A stretch of 64,000 bases of DNA from Gigaspora margarita (taxonomy: Eukaryota > Glomeromycota > Glomeromycetes > Diversisporales > Gigasporaceae), in NCBI GenBank assembly GCA_009809945.1, contig WTPW01000310.1:171404-235403 (forward strand). Reading direction: 5' to 3'. Below the pieces are notes generated by a model. The model searched no databases and had not been told where the DNA came from. It worked only from the letters and a program-made list of their open reading frames with translations. Below, piece by piece: positions 23,041 through 34,860 of the stretch; positions within the stretch are counted from its first letter, which is position 1; every line of letters starts with the position of its first letter. Made by a program: the position numbers and the translations under genes.

Positions 23041-23925
23041 CCAATTATACATCAAATGCACTGATGTATGCTATATATCTCTTTAATAACATTTGAATAT
23101 CCAGTGCTATTAGCGCTGGAATGCATCCAACTATTATATCACATGCGTGCAGTTCTTTTCGAAAAAAAGAAATAGATTTGTGATTTCTACTTTATACATC
23201 GTGCTAGTAATCCTTGCTACTTTCACCATAAATCAATGTTCTCATAGTCATTTGATTTTATTTAAAAAATAGGTATTGTGCGCATCCCTAATTTCAATAT
23301 ACAATTTGGTTTCAGATCAATCTTGTGGCTCAATGTTTTATCCGAATTAAGTAAGGTCTTTACGCATTATTTTCTTAGCTATACCAAATAACAATGTCGA
23401 TCTTACTATATTAAATAAACTTTATATCTACAAATTGTTTGATCTTACCAATTATAGTCAATTGATACTGATTCGCCCAGCCCATAGTTACTAACTTCTC
23501 GATCTCGAAACCTGTTAAAATAATCAATAAGATTGTTGAATTACTAAAACTTATTATTACTAATAAGCAACAAAATAAAAATGATTAAATCCGATTTAGT
23601 ATTCACAAATAAACATGTGGCACTGCATGAAACTAAAATATCCTACATATGATTTTTTCTTTTCATTTTTAGATTATAAATATTGATCTTTAATGCCATT
23701 TTATTTTAATCATTGTAAAATTCCTGATTAGATTTCTAACGTACGTGCATATGTATATATCCATGATTAAACTATGAAAAATAATTCAAGAACACATCTC
23801 GCTTTTCAAAAAAATGCCAATGTGCTACAAAATCATACTCTTTGGCATTTTGAAATATCCTATTGTTCAACTGCTTCTACAGTTTAATCCACGATTGATT
23901 AATTACACTTTTTGCCTATTTCTTT

Positions 23926-25169
23926 TATAGTTGTTTGACGAAACCTCGAGGTTTCATGCTGACAAAGGTTGAAACCTAGTTTCAACTTTCATCAACTAAA
24001 ATCTCAAAAGAACCAAAGGCGCTGAAACCGATGAAAGATAACGAAAGGTAATGAAAGGTAATGAAACTAGTGAAAGGTGATGAAAGCTAACTAAACTGAC
24101 AAAACTGAAAGGGTGACAAGACTAATAAAAGACGAAGATAATGTTATAAAAAATAAATTAAAAAAACAAAAAATTTTAAATTTTTATAATATAGTAAACA
24201 AGTGTAATGTATGTAACATTGCCCTGGCTTTCTACATTTTTAAGAACAAAAATTAAAATATTCAATATTGATTTTAACAAGGAACATTGGATGTTCTCAA
24301 GCCTTAGTAATTAATCAGAATAGATTGGAAATATATTTTAAAGGTAAAAAATATTTTACAGTATTTATCATTCCAATTGTGATGATAGTTTATTTGTCAG
24401 GGAGAACAATTTAATGACATTGCATGTATTTATCTGATCAAGAGTATTATTAGCAACAAATGGAGATCCAGACATCTTTTTTTATAACTTACACATAATA
24501 TTACTTACTAGAAATTAGGTACGTACTTAACAAATTTTAGAGTTATAAATTTGAATTATAATGTTAAACTTTATTGCTGTGTTTTATAATTTTCTAGTGA
24601 AATTTTTTTGGACCTATAATTTACTAAATTCATCATAATATGTCTATATCTATATTTTGGGATGTTAATAGCTTAATTATCTACTTACAATTTCTATAAT
24701 TGGCAGTTTAAAAATTAAATTTACAAGCCAGGTCAGGCCAATAAACATCTTCAAGATGCCAATGGCTTATTTATCTATTTATAATTACTGTAATTGGTTT
24801 TTTAAAATCTGAACATATGTACAAATCAAAAAAATCATCTTTAGCATTCAGCATTATACATAAATAAAATAATTTATTGATTGACAAATATATAAATTTA
24901 TAAGGATATTTTATTATTTCTATAGTATTAATTTTTAATAATAATTTTTAGTAAGAGCACTAGAGTTTTAAGGTTTTTTTATTATCTGAAATTTTTAGCA
25001 ATTTGGTTTTCTTTTTTTTTTAGGCTAAGCACTAGGATTTTGTCATCTTGAATTTGGATTTGTCAGTGGAATGTAAGGTTTCATCTTTCGTCAGGTGTTT
25101 TTACCATTTTAGGGATTTTGGGACTTAGCTTTCATCATCTAGCAAAAAAGGTTTCACTTAACAACTATA
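23926..25169. mobile_element. hAT-like element, 1244 bp, target duplication ATTTCTTT
   Basis: Exact 8-bp repeats ATTTCTTT (23918-23925 and 25170-25177) flank inverted ends TATAGTTGTTTGACGAAACC (left) and 'ggtttcacttaacaactata' (right). Subterminal words are GAAACC/GGTTTC and, on the left, a series 'gaaaggtaatgaaaggtaatgaaac...gaaaggtgatgaaag' (24025-24110). The right side carries 'ggtttcatctttcgtcagg'. The middle is AT-rich without coding frames. Confidence 0.88.
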
Positions 25170-26099
25170 ATTTCTTTATCTTCTTTGAATTTGACATATC
25201 ACACAGCTCGCTGCAATTACAATCGCATATCTTGTTATGCTATTAAAAATATTATACTAAACATTTTTTATACTTTCAATAGACCCAAATAAAATATTAC
25301 TTACAATTCTAAAAATTTAATAATTATTCAATATTTGTTAATAATTTATATGAATGATATTCTATACTATTTGAAATTTTAATAATTATAGTATATTATA
25401 AATTGTAATTATATTTAAATTAACGTAATATACTGATAGTTACTAATGCATTTTAAAATTTTATAATAAATTATGATAGAATTTATGACTATGATTCCAA
25501 TACAACTCAAATGCATATATGTATTATCATAATTATTTGTAATCTTTTGTACCAAATTTTTTTACAATAAGTTATAATAAAATAATTTAATAATATAGTA
25601 AGCTACTAATTAGTAATACAATCTAACTTAACCACTTTTGAACTTTCTAAAAACTAGTTCTTGCTGATTTCAGCAATTTGAAAGTGTGCTAATTAGTTAT
25701 ATATGACTATTATATACATTAGTGTTATTCTTAATTAAAAACTAATAAAGTAATTATATTATATTAAGATGCAGGATTGCATAATGCATTATGCTGCATA
25801 ATGTCACATTATGCAATGCAAAGACAAAAAAAACCTGCATTCGCACATCTCTAATTTATATATTGGGGCAACATTTGAGCGTCAATTTAGAGAAGGAGTG
25901 AAATTATAGAGAATGCACTTATGGAGGTTTTACTGTATTAATGCATTTTTTTGTTGCTAGCTATACAAGAGGTGAATTCATATAATATGCATTCCAAATT
26001 TAAGAGTTTTTTTTTTTTGGTATCTTAGTAAAAAGATACATTTATTTAAGCCACATATTTAAAACTGTTAAAAGCAGTTATTTACTCTATTCTTTTTTT

Positions 26100-27961
26100 T
26101 CAATTATACCTAAGATTCAAAGAAGTCAGAGTATGATTTATCTGAAGTGCATCAGCTAATGCTTTTTTCCCTTCAGGACCGATTAAATTAAATGAAAGAT
26201 CTAAAGAAGTTAGAGTTGAATTCTTATAAAAAGCTCTTGCTAATGCCTTTGCTCCCTCAAAGTAAATAAATTATTACTAATATCTAATGAGGTAAGGGAT
26301 TTGTTTTTACAAAGAGCTTCTTCTAATTTTTTTGCTATCTTAAAATCAAAAAGATTACTGCTAATATTTAAGAAGATTAGAGATGTATTTTTACCAAGCG
26401 CTTCTAATAGTGCTTTCCCTCCCTCAGAGCCAATATTATTGGAAGAAAGATTTAAAGCGGTAAGAGTTGTGTTTTTATAAAGAGCTTTTGCAAATGCCTT
26501 TCCTCCTTCGCATTTAATAAAATTCATATGAAAATTTAAAGAAGTCAAAGTGTTGTTTTCACAAAGAGCCTTTGTTTACGATTTTACTCCCTCATAACAA
26601 AATCGATTTTTCTCAAGATTTAGAGATTTCAGTGTTGTGTTTTTACGAAGAATCTCCGTCAATGCTTTCTCATTTTCAAAACCAATTGCACCAAGTCGTT
26701 TAAGAGTCAAAGAGGTTAAAGTGATGTTTTTACAAAAGGCTGCTAATTCTTTTACTCCTTCTAAATCAATAATATGTGATTGAAGAGTCAAAGAAGTTAG
26801 CGTAATATTTTTACAAAGTGCATTTGTTAATGCTCTTTGTCCGTTGACTCCAAGAAAACTGTATTTGAGAATTAAAGAAGTTAAAGCGGTATTCTTGCAA
26901 AGTGCAGTTGCAAATTCTTCTCCTCCATCTAAATCAAAATCTCTGCCCCAAATTTCTAAAAAAGTCAGAGTGCTGTTTACACAAAGAGCCTTTGCTAATA
27001 CATCTAAACATTGATCACCAAAAAGAATTAAAGAAGTCAGAGTAGTGTTCTTGCAGAGTGCCTCTGCTAATACACATTTTCCTTCAAAGCCAAGGTGAAT
27101 TCCTAAAAGTTTTAAAGAAGTCATAGTAATGTTTTCATTGATGACCTCTATTACTTCAGAGCGAAAGCTTGCTGTATTGCTGTTATCAATACTTAAAGAG
27201 ACAATAGTGGTGTTTCTGCAAATGTCTTTAATTATTTTGTCTTGAATAACTCCATCTAATTTTATTGATAAATTTTTAAGTTTCTTACTTGTTCATAAAA
27301 ACATTGCAATCAAAGAATATTTAACAGCATTTATAAAAAATGCTTTCTCTTCTAAAGAAAAATCTTGGATTCCATCATACAAATTGTGGACTCCAGAATA
27401 CAATCAATCACCAACAGATATAGTAAAACTTGTGTACTCAAATAATGGCTTTACATAATTTTGTGGGATAATTTCAAAAGGAATTATTGCTTGTTCTTCA
27501 TTGTTCAATGTTAAAAGACATATTCTTATAATTATAGATGGGGGTGAAATTGCTCTTCTTAATAAGAAGTTTTTGTTGAAATTGTTGAAATTAGTTGATG
27601 GTGAAATTGGTGAAATTAGTTTTTCAATATTAAAAATTAATTTAAATTATGCCAAAAATTAATTAAAACTAAGTTAAATCAAATACAATAATTGTTTTAG
27701 ACTTAATTTATAGATTTATTAAAAATGTTGAAATTATTGTTGAAATTATTGTTGAAATTAAAAAAATTGAAAATGAATTTCACCCCAAACTATACTTATA
27801 ATGCTGAAGTTGTCGAATTGAACTGTTGGTTCACTCCATAATATTGGTACAACATATCTACACCACTGACGGTTTATGACAAGGCATGAGAATAAACTTT
27901 CATAATCAGTTCGAAAGTTGTTAAAGATTTCAAAAAGGCACTCATTCGGTAATGTGTTCAT
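26100..27961 (-). pseudogene. F-box/leucine-rich-repeat gene, inactivated
   Basis: On the minus strand the gene starts at 27961. Residues 1-50 or so are a clear F-box (LPNECLFEIFNNF...SLFSCLVINRQWCRYVVPILWSEP), the Skp1-binding module of SCF ubiquitin ligases. After the hAT MITE 27533-27794 the same frame continues through the typical linker (INAVKYSLIAMFL region). It then runs into at least ten ribonuclease-inhibitor-like LRRs of about 28 residues (ALCKNTTLTSLxL). Known relatives are large families in arbuscular mycorrhizal fungi; the presumed role is substrate recognition. Damage: in-frame TGA codons near 27406 and 27292, TAA near 26574, and a one-base frame slip near 26250. Past that slip the last two LRRs remain readable, ending at a stop at 26100. 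The MITE plus duplication adds 270 bases, a multiple of three. No intact product is expected. Confidence 0.85.
27533..27794. mobile_element. hAT-like MITE, 262 bp, target duplication CTTATAAT, inside the F-box gene
   Basis: Exact 8-bp repeats CTTATAAT (27525-27532 and 27795-27802) bound inverted ends TATAGATGGGGGTGAAATT and 'aatttcaccccaaactata'. Subterminal words are GTTGAAATT/AATTTCAAC, repeated at about 27577-27612 and about 27727-27760. It interrupts the F-box/LRR coding region just after the F-box. Deleting the element and one copy of the duplication rejoins the two exonic parts in frame through an Ile-Ile-Arg-Ile junction. Confidence 0.92.
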
Positions 27962-28616
27962 TTTAGGAGATTGATGATAATGGAACCATTTGATAAATAA
28001 TCATCAATGTTACACATGACGCCACTAGTGCATGACTAATCAAATATAATTTCATATTTCTTGTGAAATATCGGCATTAGAAACTAAGTTATACTAACCA
28101 TATCATAATTGGCTATAATTTTATTATCATATGACCCACAAACCACCTGAAATAATTTTCTAATCAAAAAATATCACATCATGTAATAATCGTTATAAGT
28201 TAACTGAGCATCAAACCAATTTCTCGCCTCAAATTCAATAACTTATTAGTATGTGCATAAAAACTACTCAGAAGCTCTGAGAAGCTAAGTATTACTTCAT
28301 CTATAATAACAAAACTATACAATTTTGTTATCGAAATGGAAAGTCATATTGAATCAGACATTTCATGTTCATTTGTTCGAGCAAAAATTTAAGAATCTAA
28401 AGGGTTACATTTGCATTAAGGTAGAACTCAAATAGATTAACAATTATAATTCATTATATACTAACCTTTCGCATATTTATTATGTCTTTTGTCAGGCAAA
28501 AGTTATAAGAATCTATAAGGAGAAAGTCGATACGAAACACTAATCCATCCTAACAATAACACTACTCGCACTGGTTTAATACCTCAACCACATGAAGTAA
28601 ATTTTGAATTTAAAAA
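27962..28616. other. Region upstream of the F-box pseudogene
   Basis: Presumably the former promoter region of the minus-strand gene. No motif can be assigned and no coding frame is present. Confidence 0.4.
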
Positions 28617-28662
28617 NNNNNNNNNNNNNNNNNNNNNNNNNNNNNNNNNNNNNNNNNNNNNN
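28617..28662. other. Assembly gap, 46 N
   Basis: Run of N next to an A-rich microsatellite. Confidence 0.99.
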
Positions 28663-28761
28663 GAATAAATAAAAAATAAAAAATAAATAAAAAAAAAATA
28701 AAAAATAAAAAAAATAAAAAAAAATAAAAAATAAAAAAAAAATAAAAAATAAAAAATAAAA
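28663..28761 (+). repeat. (A)nT microsatellite
   Basis: Repeats of 'aaaaaat' and 'aaataaat'. Its minus-strand reading gives a Phe/Tyr-rich open frame that is not a gene. Confidence 0.95.
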
Positions 28762-28769
28762 ATTAGTCT

Positions 28770-30240
28770 TTTCAATTCATGACAAATTAAAAAGTCAGCG
28801 TCAGCAACGAAATAACATGTAATGCAACATATTTGGAGAGTTTGGTAGGGGTTTTTTATGGCAATATTGTACAGTATTCGCCAAGTAATAAATATTATTA
28901 TTGTATATGATACTTTAGGTCAAATCTATAAAGATCCAAATTGGGGTCTTCATGAACAACCAAAATTGATATTCAATGGAGGCATAGGCAAATAAAAGAT
29001 GATTAAATTATGTTTTCAGAAGTAGGTTGCATATTTTAAAGTTTTGCAATAGATCAAATTTATTATTAATTATGTAATAATACTAGAAATAAAAAGTTCA
29101 TTTAAATACAAACCGAATTTGTTTATCAAAGAAATTGTAATGTTATTCATTGATATCAAAAATTTTATTAATTCTGAAATCATATAAGCTGTTAAGAAAA
29201 TTCTGAGTAGCCTGAATTATAAGAGATACGCTTTTATTAATTTCAAAAAATTATTTTTTGAATTAAATCTAAATATGGAGATGGAATGTAAGTCAAGTAC
29301 AGTATTTTTCAATTATATATATTAAGATTGAACTTTTCTCTATAAGAATTCTAACCATGATATTCTATTGAAAGATCAAGAAGCAAATTTTATATCAGCT
29401 AGAATTAATAGGCTTCCCTTATAACGAATTTCCAAACCAATTTATTGTTATCAAATCAACTTTTGATCAAATTAATTTAACATTGCTAAATACTGTATTG
29501 CAATTTACTATAGTATTGCAATTTACTATAATAATTCCATGTATTTTAATGAATGATTTTTAAAATAAAAACCAATAAACAACTATAGTATACTTTTTAA
29601 AATTGTGATTTCTTTAATAAAATAATTAGTAACGATCTTTTTTAAAAAGCAATGTCAGCTTTAAAAATGACAGTGACAGTAGTTCTGCATTGTAATAGCA
29701 TAAGTATATTACAAAATAATCACGACTTTTTTTACAAGCTACAAAAACTTGATGACAGTTCTTGCCTTTTAAATAACCATTTTTTAGATTGCTATTTTCT
29801 AGATCATGATTAGAAGCATAGATATCAAATGATGCTTTGAAAAATAAAAGTTGATTTGAAAGTTTTTTTTATTCTCAAGAAACAATCATTAAAATACAAA
29901 TAGTGTGAATAATTATCTAAAATTTACAAATTAAGTAAAAAGAAAATATTTATCTCTATAGATAATAGATTAGAATTTAAATTTTTTCATAAGTGCAAGT
30001 TGCATAAAAATATAGATATATTTTTGAGAATTTACTCGAGGTTTCAATTATGCTTATCGGTTTATTAATATATTCTGAAAATTTTTTTAGATTCATATAA
30101 CTTGCTAGTATGCACATCTTAAGAATGCATTGATTAATCGGCTCTGATTTAATCTTATTAGCTTCAAAGAATTATTTTTTAATTTTATTATCATCTCTAA
30201 CTAATGAATGATTATTTCATTAATTTCGGATGTAGTAGGG
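28770..30240. other. AT-rich spacer, no gene recognised
   Basis: No coherent coding frame, bounded repeat or RNA gene. A short duplication 'actatagtattgcaattt' lies near 29506. Confidence 0.5.
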
Positions 30241-30425
30241 ATTACGGTTGTCATTTAGTATCATAAGATGGTTCAGATTTTTATTAAACAGCCTCTAAGT
30301 TTCATATATATAATGCCTGCTTATGAAATTTTCGCAGCTATAGTATCTAAAGTTTCACTGTCTTTACCTCCAACTCATTTTTACCTTTTGCAATGTCAAA
30401 CAAAGAATTCTTACTGTGTCCTTAC

Positions 30426-31555
30426 TAGAGTTGGGCACCGAAACCTTTTTTGCTAAATCCAAAGTTTCGTGTTTCAGATTATAGCTTCCGAAACCTCATC
30501 CAAAACCCTGAAACCTTGTCTGAAACTGAAACCTTATCCGAAACCCCAAAACTATTTAAGGTAAAATATGGTATTGTAGATCATGCTAGCATGCTAGTAC
30601 GTAAATATTTGAGTCCACAAAGAGAAAACATACATATTTACATATAGATATATTAAGTTTTTATATTTTTCATTGTTAAAAAACTCATTTTTAAGAATTG
30701 TGACTTCAGCAGCTAAAATTTGGCAACAAATGATTAAAATTAGTTATTGCAGTTAGGGTTCCACAATTTGATTTGATTTGATCAAATATTTGATCTCAAA
30801 TCAAATTCAAATACAAAATTTTCAAATCAAATAAATTCAAATTAATAAATATTTGATTTGATTTGATCAAATATTTGAAATTTTTGATTTAATTTAAAAA
30901 ATTTATAAGTAAAGTTTTAAAAATTTCAAATCCATACAGAATTTTTAATTTACATCAAATTCAAATGAAGGCTTATTTGATTTGATCAAATTCAAATAGT
31001 CTAATATTTGTTTTGATTTGAGTTTGAGGAACCCTAATTGCAGTACAGTTAAAAAAATATAATCATTCTAAAAAAAGAGTCAGAAGATATATTTATAGCT
31101 TAATTTAGAGAATTTTATTTTACATAAAGACCCATTTAATGTATCATTTTCACAAAATATTGAATAGCTTTAGATAGGTTTATATTATATATATTGAGAT
31201 TTTTCCTTAATTAAAGCTTTTTTCTCAAATATATATAATATAAATTATTTATTTATATTATGTATTTTATTGTTTATTTATTTATTAGTATATTTCTTAT
31301 TATATATTTATTTATTAAATTTTTATTATTTATATTATTTATTAAATAATAAATCAATATATTATAAATTATATATAAATTATATATTATAAATTTTTAA
31401 AATTTTAAAATATAGTTTCGAGGAGTTTCGGATTATAGTTTCGGAGTTTCGGGTTTCGGGGGGTTTCGGATTTTTTTAAAAATCCGAAACTAGTTTCGGA
31501 TTATACCGAAACCGAAACTAGTTTTGGATAGGTTTCATTTCGTTGCCCAACTCTA
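30426..31555. mobile_element. hAT-like element, 1130 bp, target duplication GTCCTTAC, inside the Sel1/kinase gene
   Basis: Exact 8-bp repeats GTCCTTAC (30418-30425 and 31556-31563) bound inverted ends TAGAGTTGGGCACCGAAACC and GTTGCCCAACTCTA. Subterminal regions are made of CGAAACC/GGTTTCGG words ('ccgaaacc', 'gtttcgga', 'gtttcggg') at 30437-30555 and 31420-31535. The core is AT-rich and holds a second, nested hAT-like MITE. Deleting the element with one duplication restores the host reading frame exactly (Val-Leu-Thr-Lys junction). No transposase. Confidence 0.93.
30754..31036. mobile_element. hAT-like MITE, 283 bp, nested, target duplication ATTGCAGT
   Basis: Exact 8-bp repeats ATTGCAGT (30746-30753 and 31037-31044) flank ends TAGGGTTCCACAATTTGATT and 'gaggaaccctaa'. 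Nearly the whole element is a low-complexity string of CAAAT/ATTTG words ('gatttgatcaaatatttgatt'). A sister copy lies at 45446-45719. It inserted into the older GAAACC element 30426-31555. Confidence 0.93.
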
Positions 31556-33749
31556 GTCCTTACCAAAGTTCATCATGACAGCCAACTTGATTCTCTAAAT
31601 AAAGTAATAATTGATGAATTATGTTATTTGCATAAAGAAGAAACAATTAAAGGACATTACGACCCACAAATTCTTCACTCAATAGGTCAATACATGGCAA
31701 AAAAGCAATTAAATGCAGATAACTTAATTAATACTTGTTTAAATAATCAAACCAATTGCATAATTCTATGTATCTTTGCAATTTGTTACCGCTATGGGAA
31801 GTGGGTCGAAAAAATGAACATAAGGCCTTTCTTTATTGCAATAAATCTGCCAAAATAGGAAATTCTTATGCAATCAGTGATCTTGAAGAATTATATCAAG
31901 TCAGAATTGATACGGAATAAGTAAAGTTGGATATTGCTACGAGTAAGGAATAGGAGTTGAAAGAGATGAAAACAAGGCATTTGAATGTTTCAAAAAATCA
32001 GCCGAACTGGGCATGCTAATGAATGTAAAATTTTGGAAACTATTATAGAATTGGAATAGGAGTTAAAAAGGATGGACAAAAAGCATCCGTTTATTATCTA
32101 AAATCTGCTGAGATGGGTAACGCTAATGGAGCATATAATGTTGGATATTGTTATCGAAATGGAGTTTGAGTTGAAAATTATGAACATAAGACATTTGAAC
32201 ATTTCAAAAAATCAGCTGAAATAGACATGCTAATGGATTGTGCAATCTCGGATACTATTATAGAATTGGAATAGGAGTTAAAAAGGATGAAAACAAAGCA
32301 TTCATTTATTATCAAAAATCTGCTGAGATGAATAACGCTAGTGGAGCAAATAATGTTGGGTATTAGTTGAAAAAGATTATCATAAGGCATTCATTTATTA
32401 CCCAAAATCTGCAGAGATGGGTTGCGCTATTGGAGTATTTAATGTTGATATTGTTATGAAGAAGGAATTTGAGTTGAAAAAGATGAACATAAAGCATTCA
32501 TTTATTATCAAAAATCATCAGAGATGGGATACGCTAGTGGAACAAGGAAAGTTGGATATGTTTTCAACATGGAATGCTTAAATTTACAAAATATGATGAT
32601 GGGATTTCTTTTGATAGATTAGATAACATTCAGATGATTAATTAAGGAGGTTTAAATTCAGAATTTTCAGCAATATGGCTGGATGGTATAAGTATTATTT
32701 TAGATATAAACGGGGAATACATACATTCACGCAAATTATCATATACTGTAGAGTAGATATTATCATTGCCTAGTTCTCTGAATTTGATGGATTTTTTAAG
32801 TGAGGTGTGTTAAATTTTTATTTATTAAATTATTTATTACGTACATAAATATTAAGATCCTATTTATCCATTTAATGCTTTTAAAAGTTTAAATGCTATG
32901 CACAGTCAAAAAAATGAAAAATATAAAATATATGGGATAACTCAAAACACAATTACTAACGGATATATGATAGTATTTGATAAATTTTATTCTGAGAGAG
33001 ATAGAATTTACGGAAAATGTAGAAACTGTATCGATATAACACTTCGTTTGCCTTGTGCCAAATATGTGGACCATGGACTAGCGGAAATATGAATATAGAC
33101 GATTGTATCAAAGAATATGAAAGTATAATTGAATTGATTCCTTTTCATAGATTAGATAACATTCAAATAATAGGTAAAGGAGGATTTGGCACATGGTTAA
33201 AGAAATAACATCACTTACCGTCGTACTTAAAACATTGCCTGGGTCTCAACATAATTTTTAAGTGAGTGAGTTAAATTATTATTTATGACTTTATAGCTTC
33301 ATTTATATTAATACATTTGTATATCGTATCTATTTTAGTTTAAGAATAATATGAAATTTAGTTCAGTGTGTAAAGAACTTGAAATGTATGGACTAACAAG
33401 AAATACAGAAATGAATATTTAATGGTATTTCAATATGCAAATATGGGAAACCTTCGTAGTTATTTAATATCAAAATTTAATGAGCTTAATTGGAAAAGTA
33501 AATTGAAGTTACTTATGGATATTTCAAAAGGCTTATTACAAATACATAAAGCAGGATATGTTTTTCATAGTGGTAACATATTGCAAAATCAAAATCCTAG
33601 TGAAGATATAATGCACCACATTGCAGATTTAGGATTATCCAGAAGGAATGATGAGCTTGATTTTGGAGTATTTTACGGAGTATTGACGTATGTCGCATCA
33701 GAGATATTAACTAAAAGATCTTATACCACCGGCATTTATAACTTATGAT

Positions 33750-33832
33750 CATGAATTTTTTTTGCATGATATTTTTTGCATGAGGTTACATAATCGTTTA
33801 TGCAAAAACATCACAGGAAAAAACATCACATG
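33750..33832. mobile_element. Very short palindromic MITE inside the kinase domain
   Basis: The arms CATGAATTTTTTTTGCATGA and 'tgcaaaaacatcac...aaaacatcacatg' are imperfect complements. A close relative stands alone at 34776-34860, and a partial one starts at about 51237. It separates the activation segment (YTTGIYNL) from the helix F-like part (IMTEISTG). Flanks TGATCA/GGTCACA suggest ends slightly outside these limits. Confidence 0.55.
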
Positions 33833-34099
33833 GTCACATATATCAGCCCAATACTGTATTGTATACTTAATTATGATTATTATGACTGAAATTTCTACAG
33901 GGAAATTCCCTTATTGCGACATAGATTATGATGAAAATCTAGCTATGAGAATTTAATGGATTATGTACTGAATTTTCTAAAGGAATTCCCGAATGTTACG
34001 TTCAATAAGCAAATCAATGCATGAACGCTAATACTTCCAGCAGACCAACTGCATCTGATCTATGTAATAAACTAGTATTTGGCATATGATATTAACAAG

Positions 34100-34775
34100 A
34101 AATTCCGTCAAATTGTTTTAAAAATGGACTAATCATAAAGAATCATTCGAGTCTGCAGATCTAATTGTTCCGACTTTATTAAAGCAATGCCAAATTTTGC
34201 ACGAGTAAACTTACAAGTAAACTTCTTAACTTTCAAAATTATTCTAATCCAGTTCATTCAGCTTATGGAAAGTATTTTATGTTTACATGATACTTGGTTT
34301 TTGTTGCCGAAAAGTATGCTACTAACTTTCGTCTTATTTTTTAGACTCTGCTTTACAAAACTGTTTCATTTCCGATTAATGTGATGTGATATATTTGGTA
34401 TTAAAACAAAATTTATGCTTTAATATCATTTGTTTGCCATTAACATTAAAATATTTTATATTAGTCAAATTCTTTTACCTCTAATAAGCTTAATGTTAAA
34501 TAATTTGTCCTTTACTAGTTCGATGGGTGGCACAAAGGCGCAAAGGCGCCATCTATCTTATTCAGTAGATCACTGTTGTAAATTCTAATACGTGTTTGAG
34601 CTGATTTTATTTGAATTTTCATGATTTATTCTAAAGAATTCTGCTACATAACTTACTGATACGGTATATTCAGTGGATGAATTAGTATTTATAGTTACAG
34701 TATATACATATGTTTTTAATGATTATTTGTGAATTTTATTTCCTGATTGTTTTTATTTAGTACATGTTGAATTTG
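34100..34775. other. Sequence downstream of the kinase relic
   Basis: After the last recognisable kinase words (34090) no family can be assigned. Open frames here are short and unsupported. Confidence 0.45.
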
Positions 34776-34860
34776 CATGTAAAAATTTTTTGACTTGATA
34801 TTTTTGGCATAAAATGACATCATCATTTATGCAAAATGTCATGACAAAAAATTTCACATG
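34776..34860. mobile_element. Short palindromic MITE, relative of 33750-33832
   Basis: Arms CATGTAAAAATTTTTTGACT and 'atgtcatgacaaaaaatttcacatg' with 'gcataaaatgaca...tttatgcaaaatgtc' inside. Confidence 0.55.

Larger units (their letters stand above)
19731..25850. mobile_element. hAT-like element, about 6.1 kb, itself carrying nested elements
   Basis: The ends are TAGAGATGTGCC on the left and GCACATCTCTA on the right. Flanking 8-mers are ATTTTTAT and ATTTATAT (7 of 8 identical). Subterminal regions on both sides are filled with the same word, TGCATTATGCAATGCATAATG-like (19744-19785 and 25775-25825). No transposase frame was found in the 6 kb. At least two other hAT-like elements are inserted inside (21941-22871 and 23926-25169). 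Whether all the remaining 3.9 kb belongs to one element is an inference from the matching ends. Confidence 0.55.
19654..25935. mobile_element. Tc1/pogo-like MITE, blown up by a nested 6-kb insertion
   Basis: Terminal repeats are CAGAAATACCTCTATAAGTA on the left and the complement of 'cacttatggaggttttactg' on the right, each next to TA (19652-19653 and 25936-25937). TA duplication with CAGTaaaACCTCTATAA-type ends is typical of Tc1/mariner-pogo elements. Removing the inner insertion leaves about 155 bp, so the original unit was a short MITE. Confidence 0.6.
30268..34090 (+). pseudogene. Sel1-repeat/protein-kinase locus, interrupted and decayed
   Basis: Start at ATG 30268. The N-terminal part (30268-30425) is broken by an hAT element and resumes in frame at 31556. 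Degenerate Sel1-like repeats (AxxYYxKSAExGxAxGxxNxGYCYxxGxGVExD) follow from about 31780 to 32570, with many frame shifts and stops. Kinase sequence starts twice with the same words, 'tagattagataacattca(a/g)at', at about 32607 and about 33147. Before the second start there is a YGKCRNC Cys motif, typical of Rhizophagus kinases. The C-lobe is readable at 33422-33735 and continues at about 33870-34090 (MTEISTGKFPY). The catalytic loop reads GYVFHSGNIL, lacking the HxD Asp; DLG is present; APE is altered to ASE. Another MITE sits at 33750-33832. Known relatives couple Sel1 repeats with TKL-like kinases; this copy is non-functional. Confidence 0.8.

Noticed and set aside
19654..25935. An autonomous transposase gene within the 6.1-kb element
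   Set aside because: I looked on both strands and found no frame with hAT or DDE features; the element appears non-autonomous or fully decayed.
27748..27800. F-box gene interruption as a spliceosomal intron (GTATAG donor)
   Set aside because: An 8-bp CTTATAAT direct repeat and inverted TATAG ends on both sides identify it as a transposon insertion.
28584..28775. Phe/Tyr-rich minus-strand open frame
   Set aside because: It reads through the N gap and an A-rich microsatellite.
30754..31036. CAAAT low complexity as a simple microsatellite
   Set aside because: Defined ends, an exact 8-bp duplication and a sister copy at 45446 show it is a mobile element.
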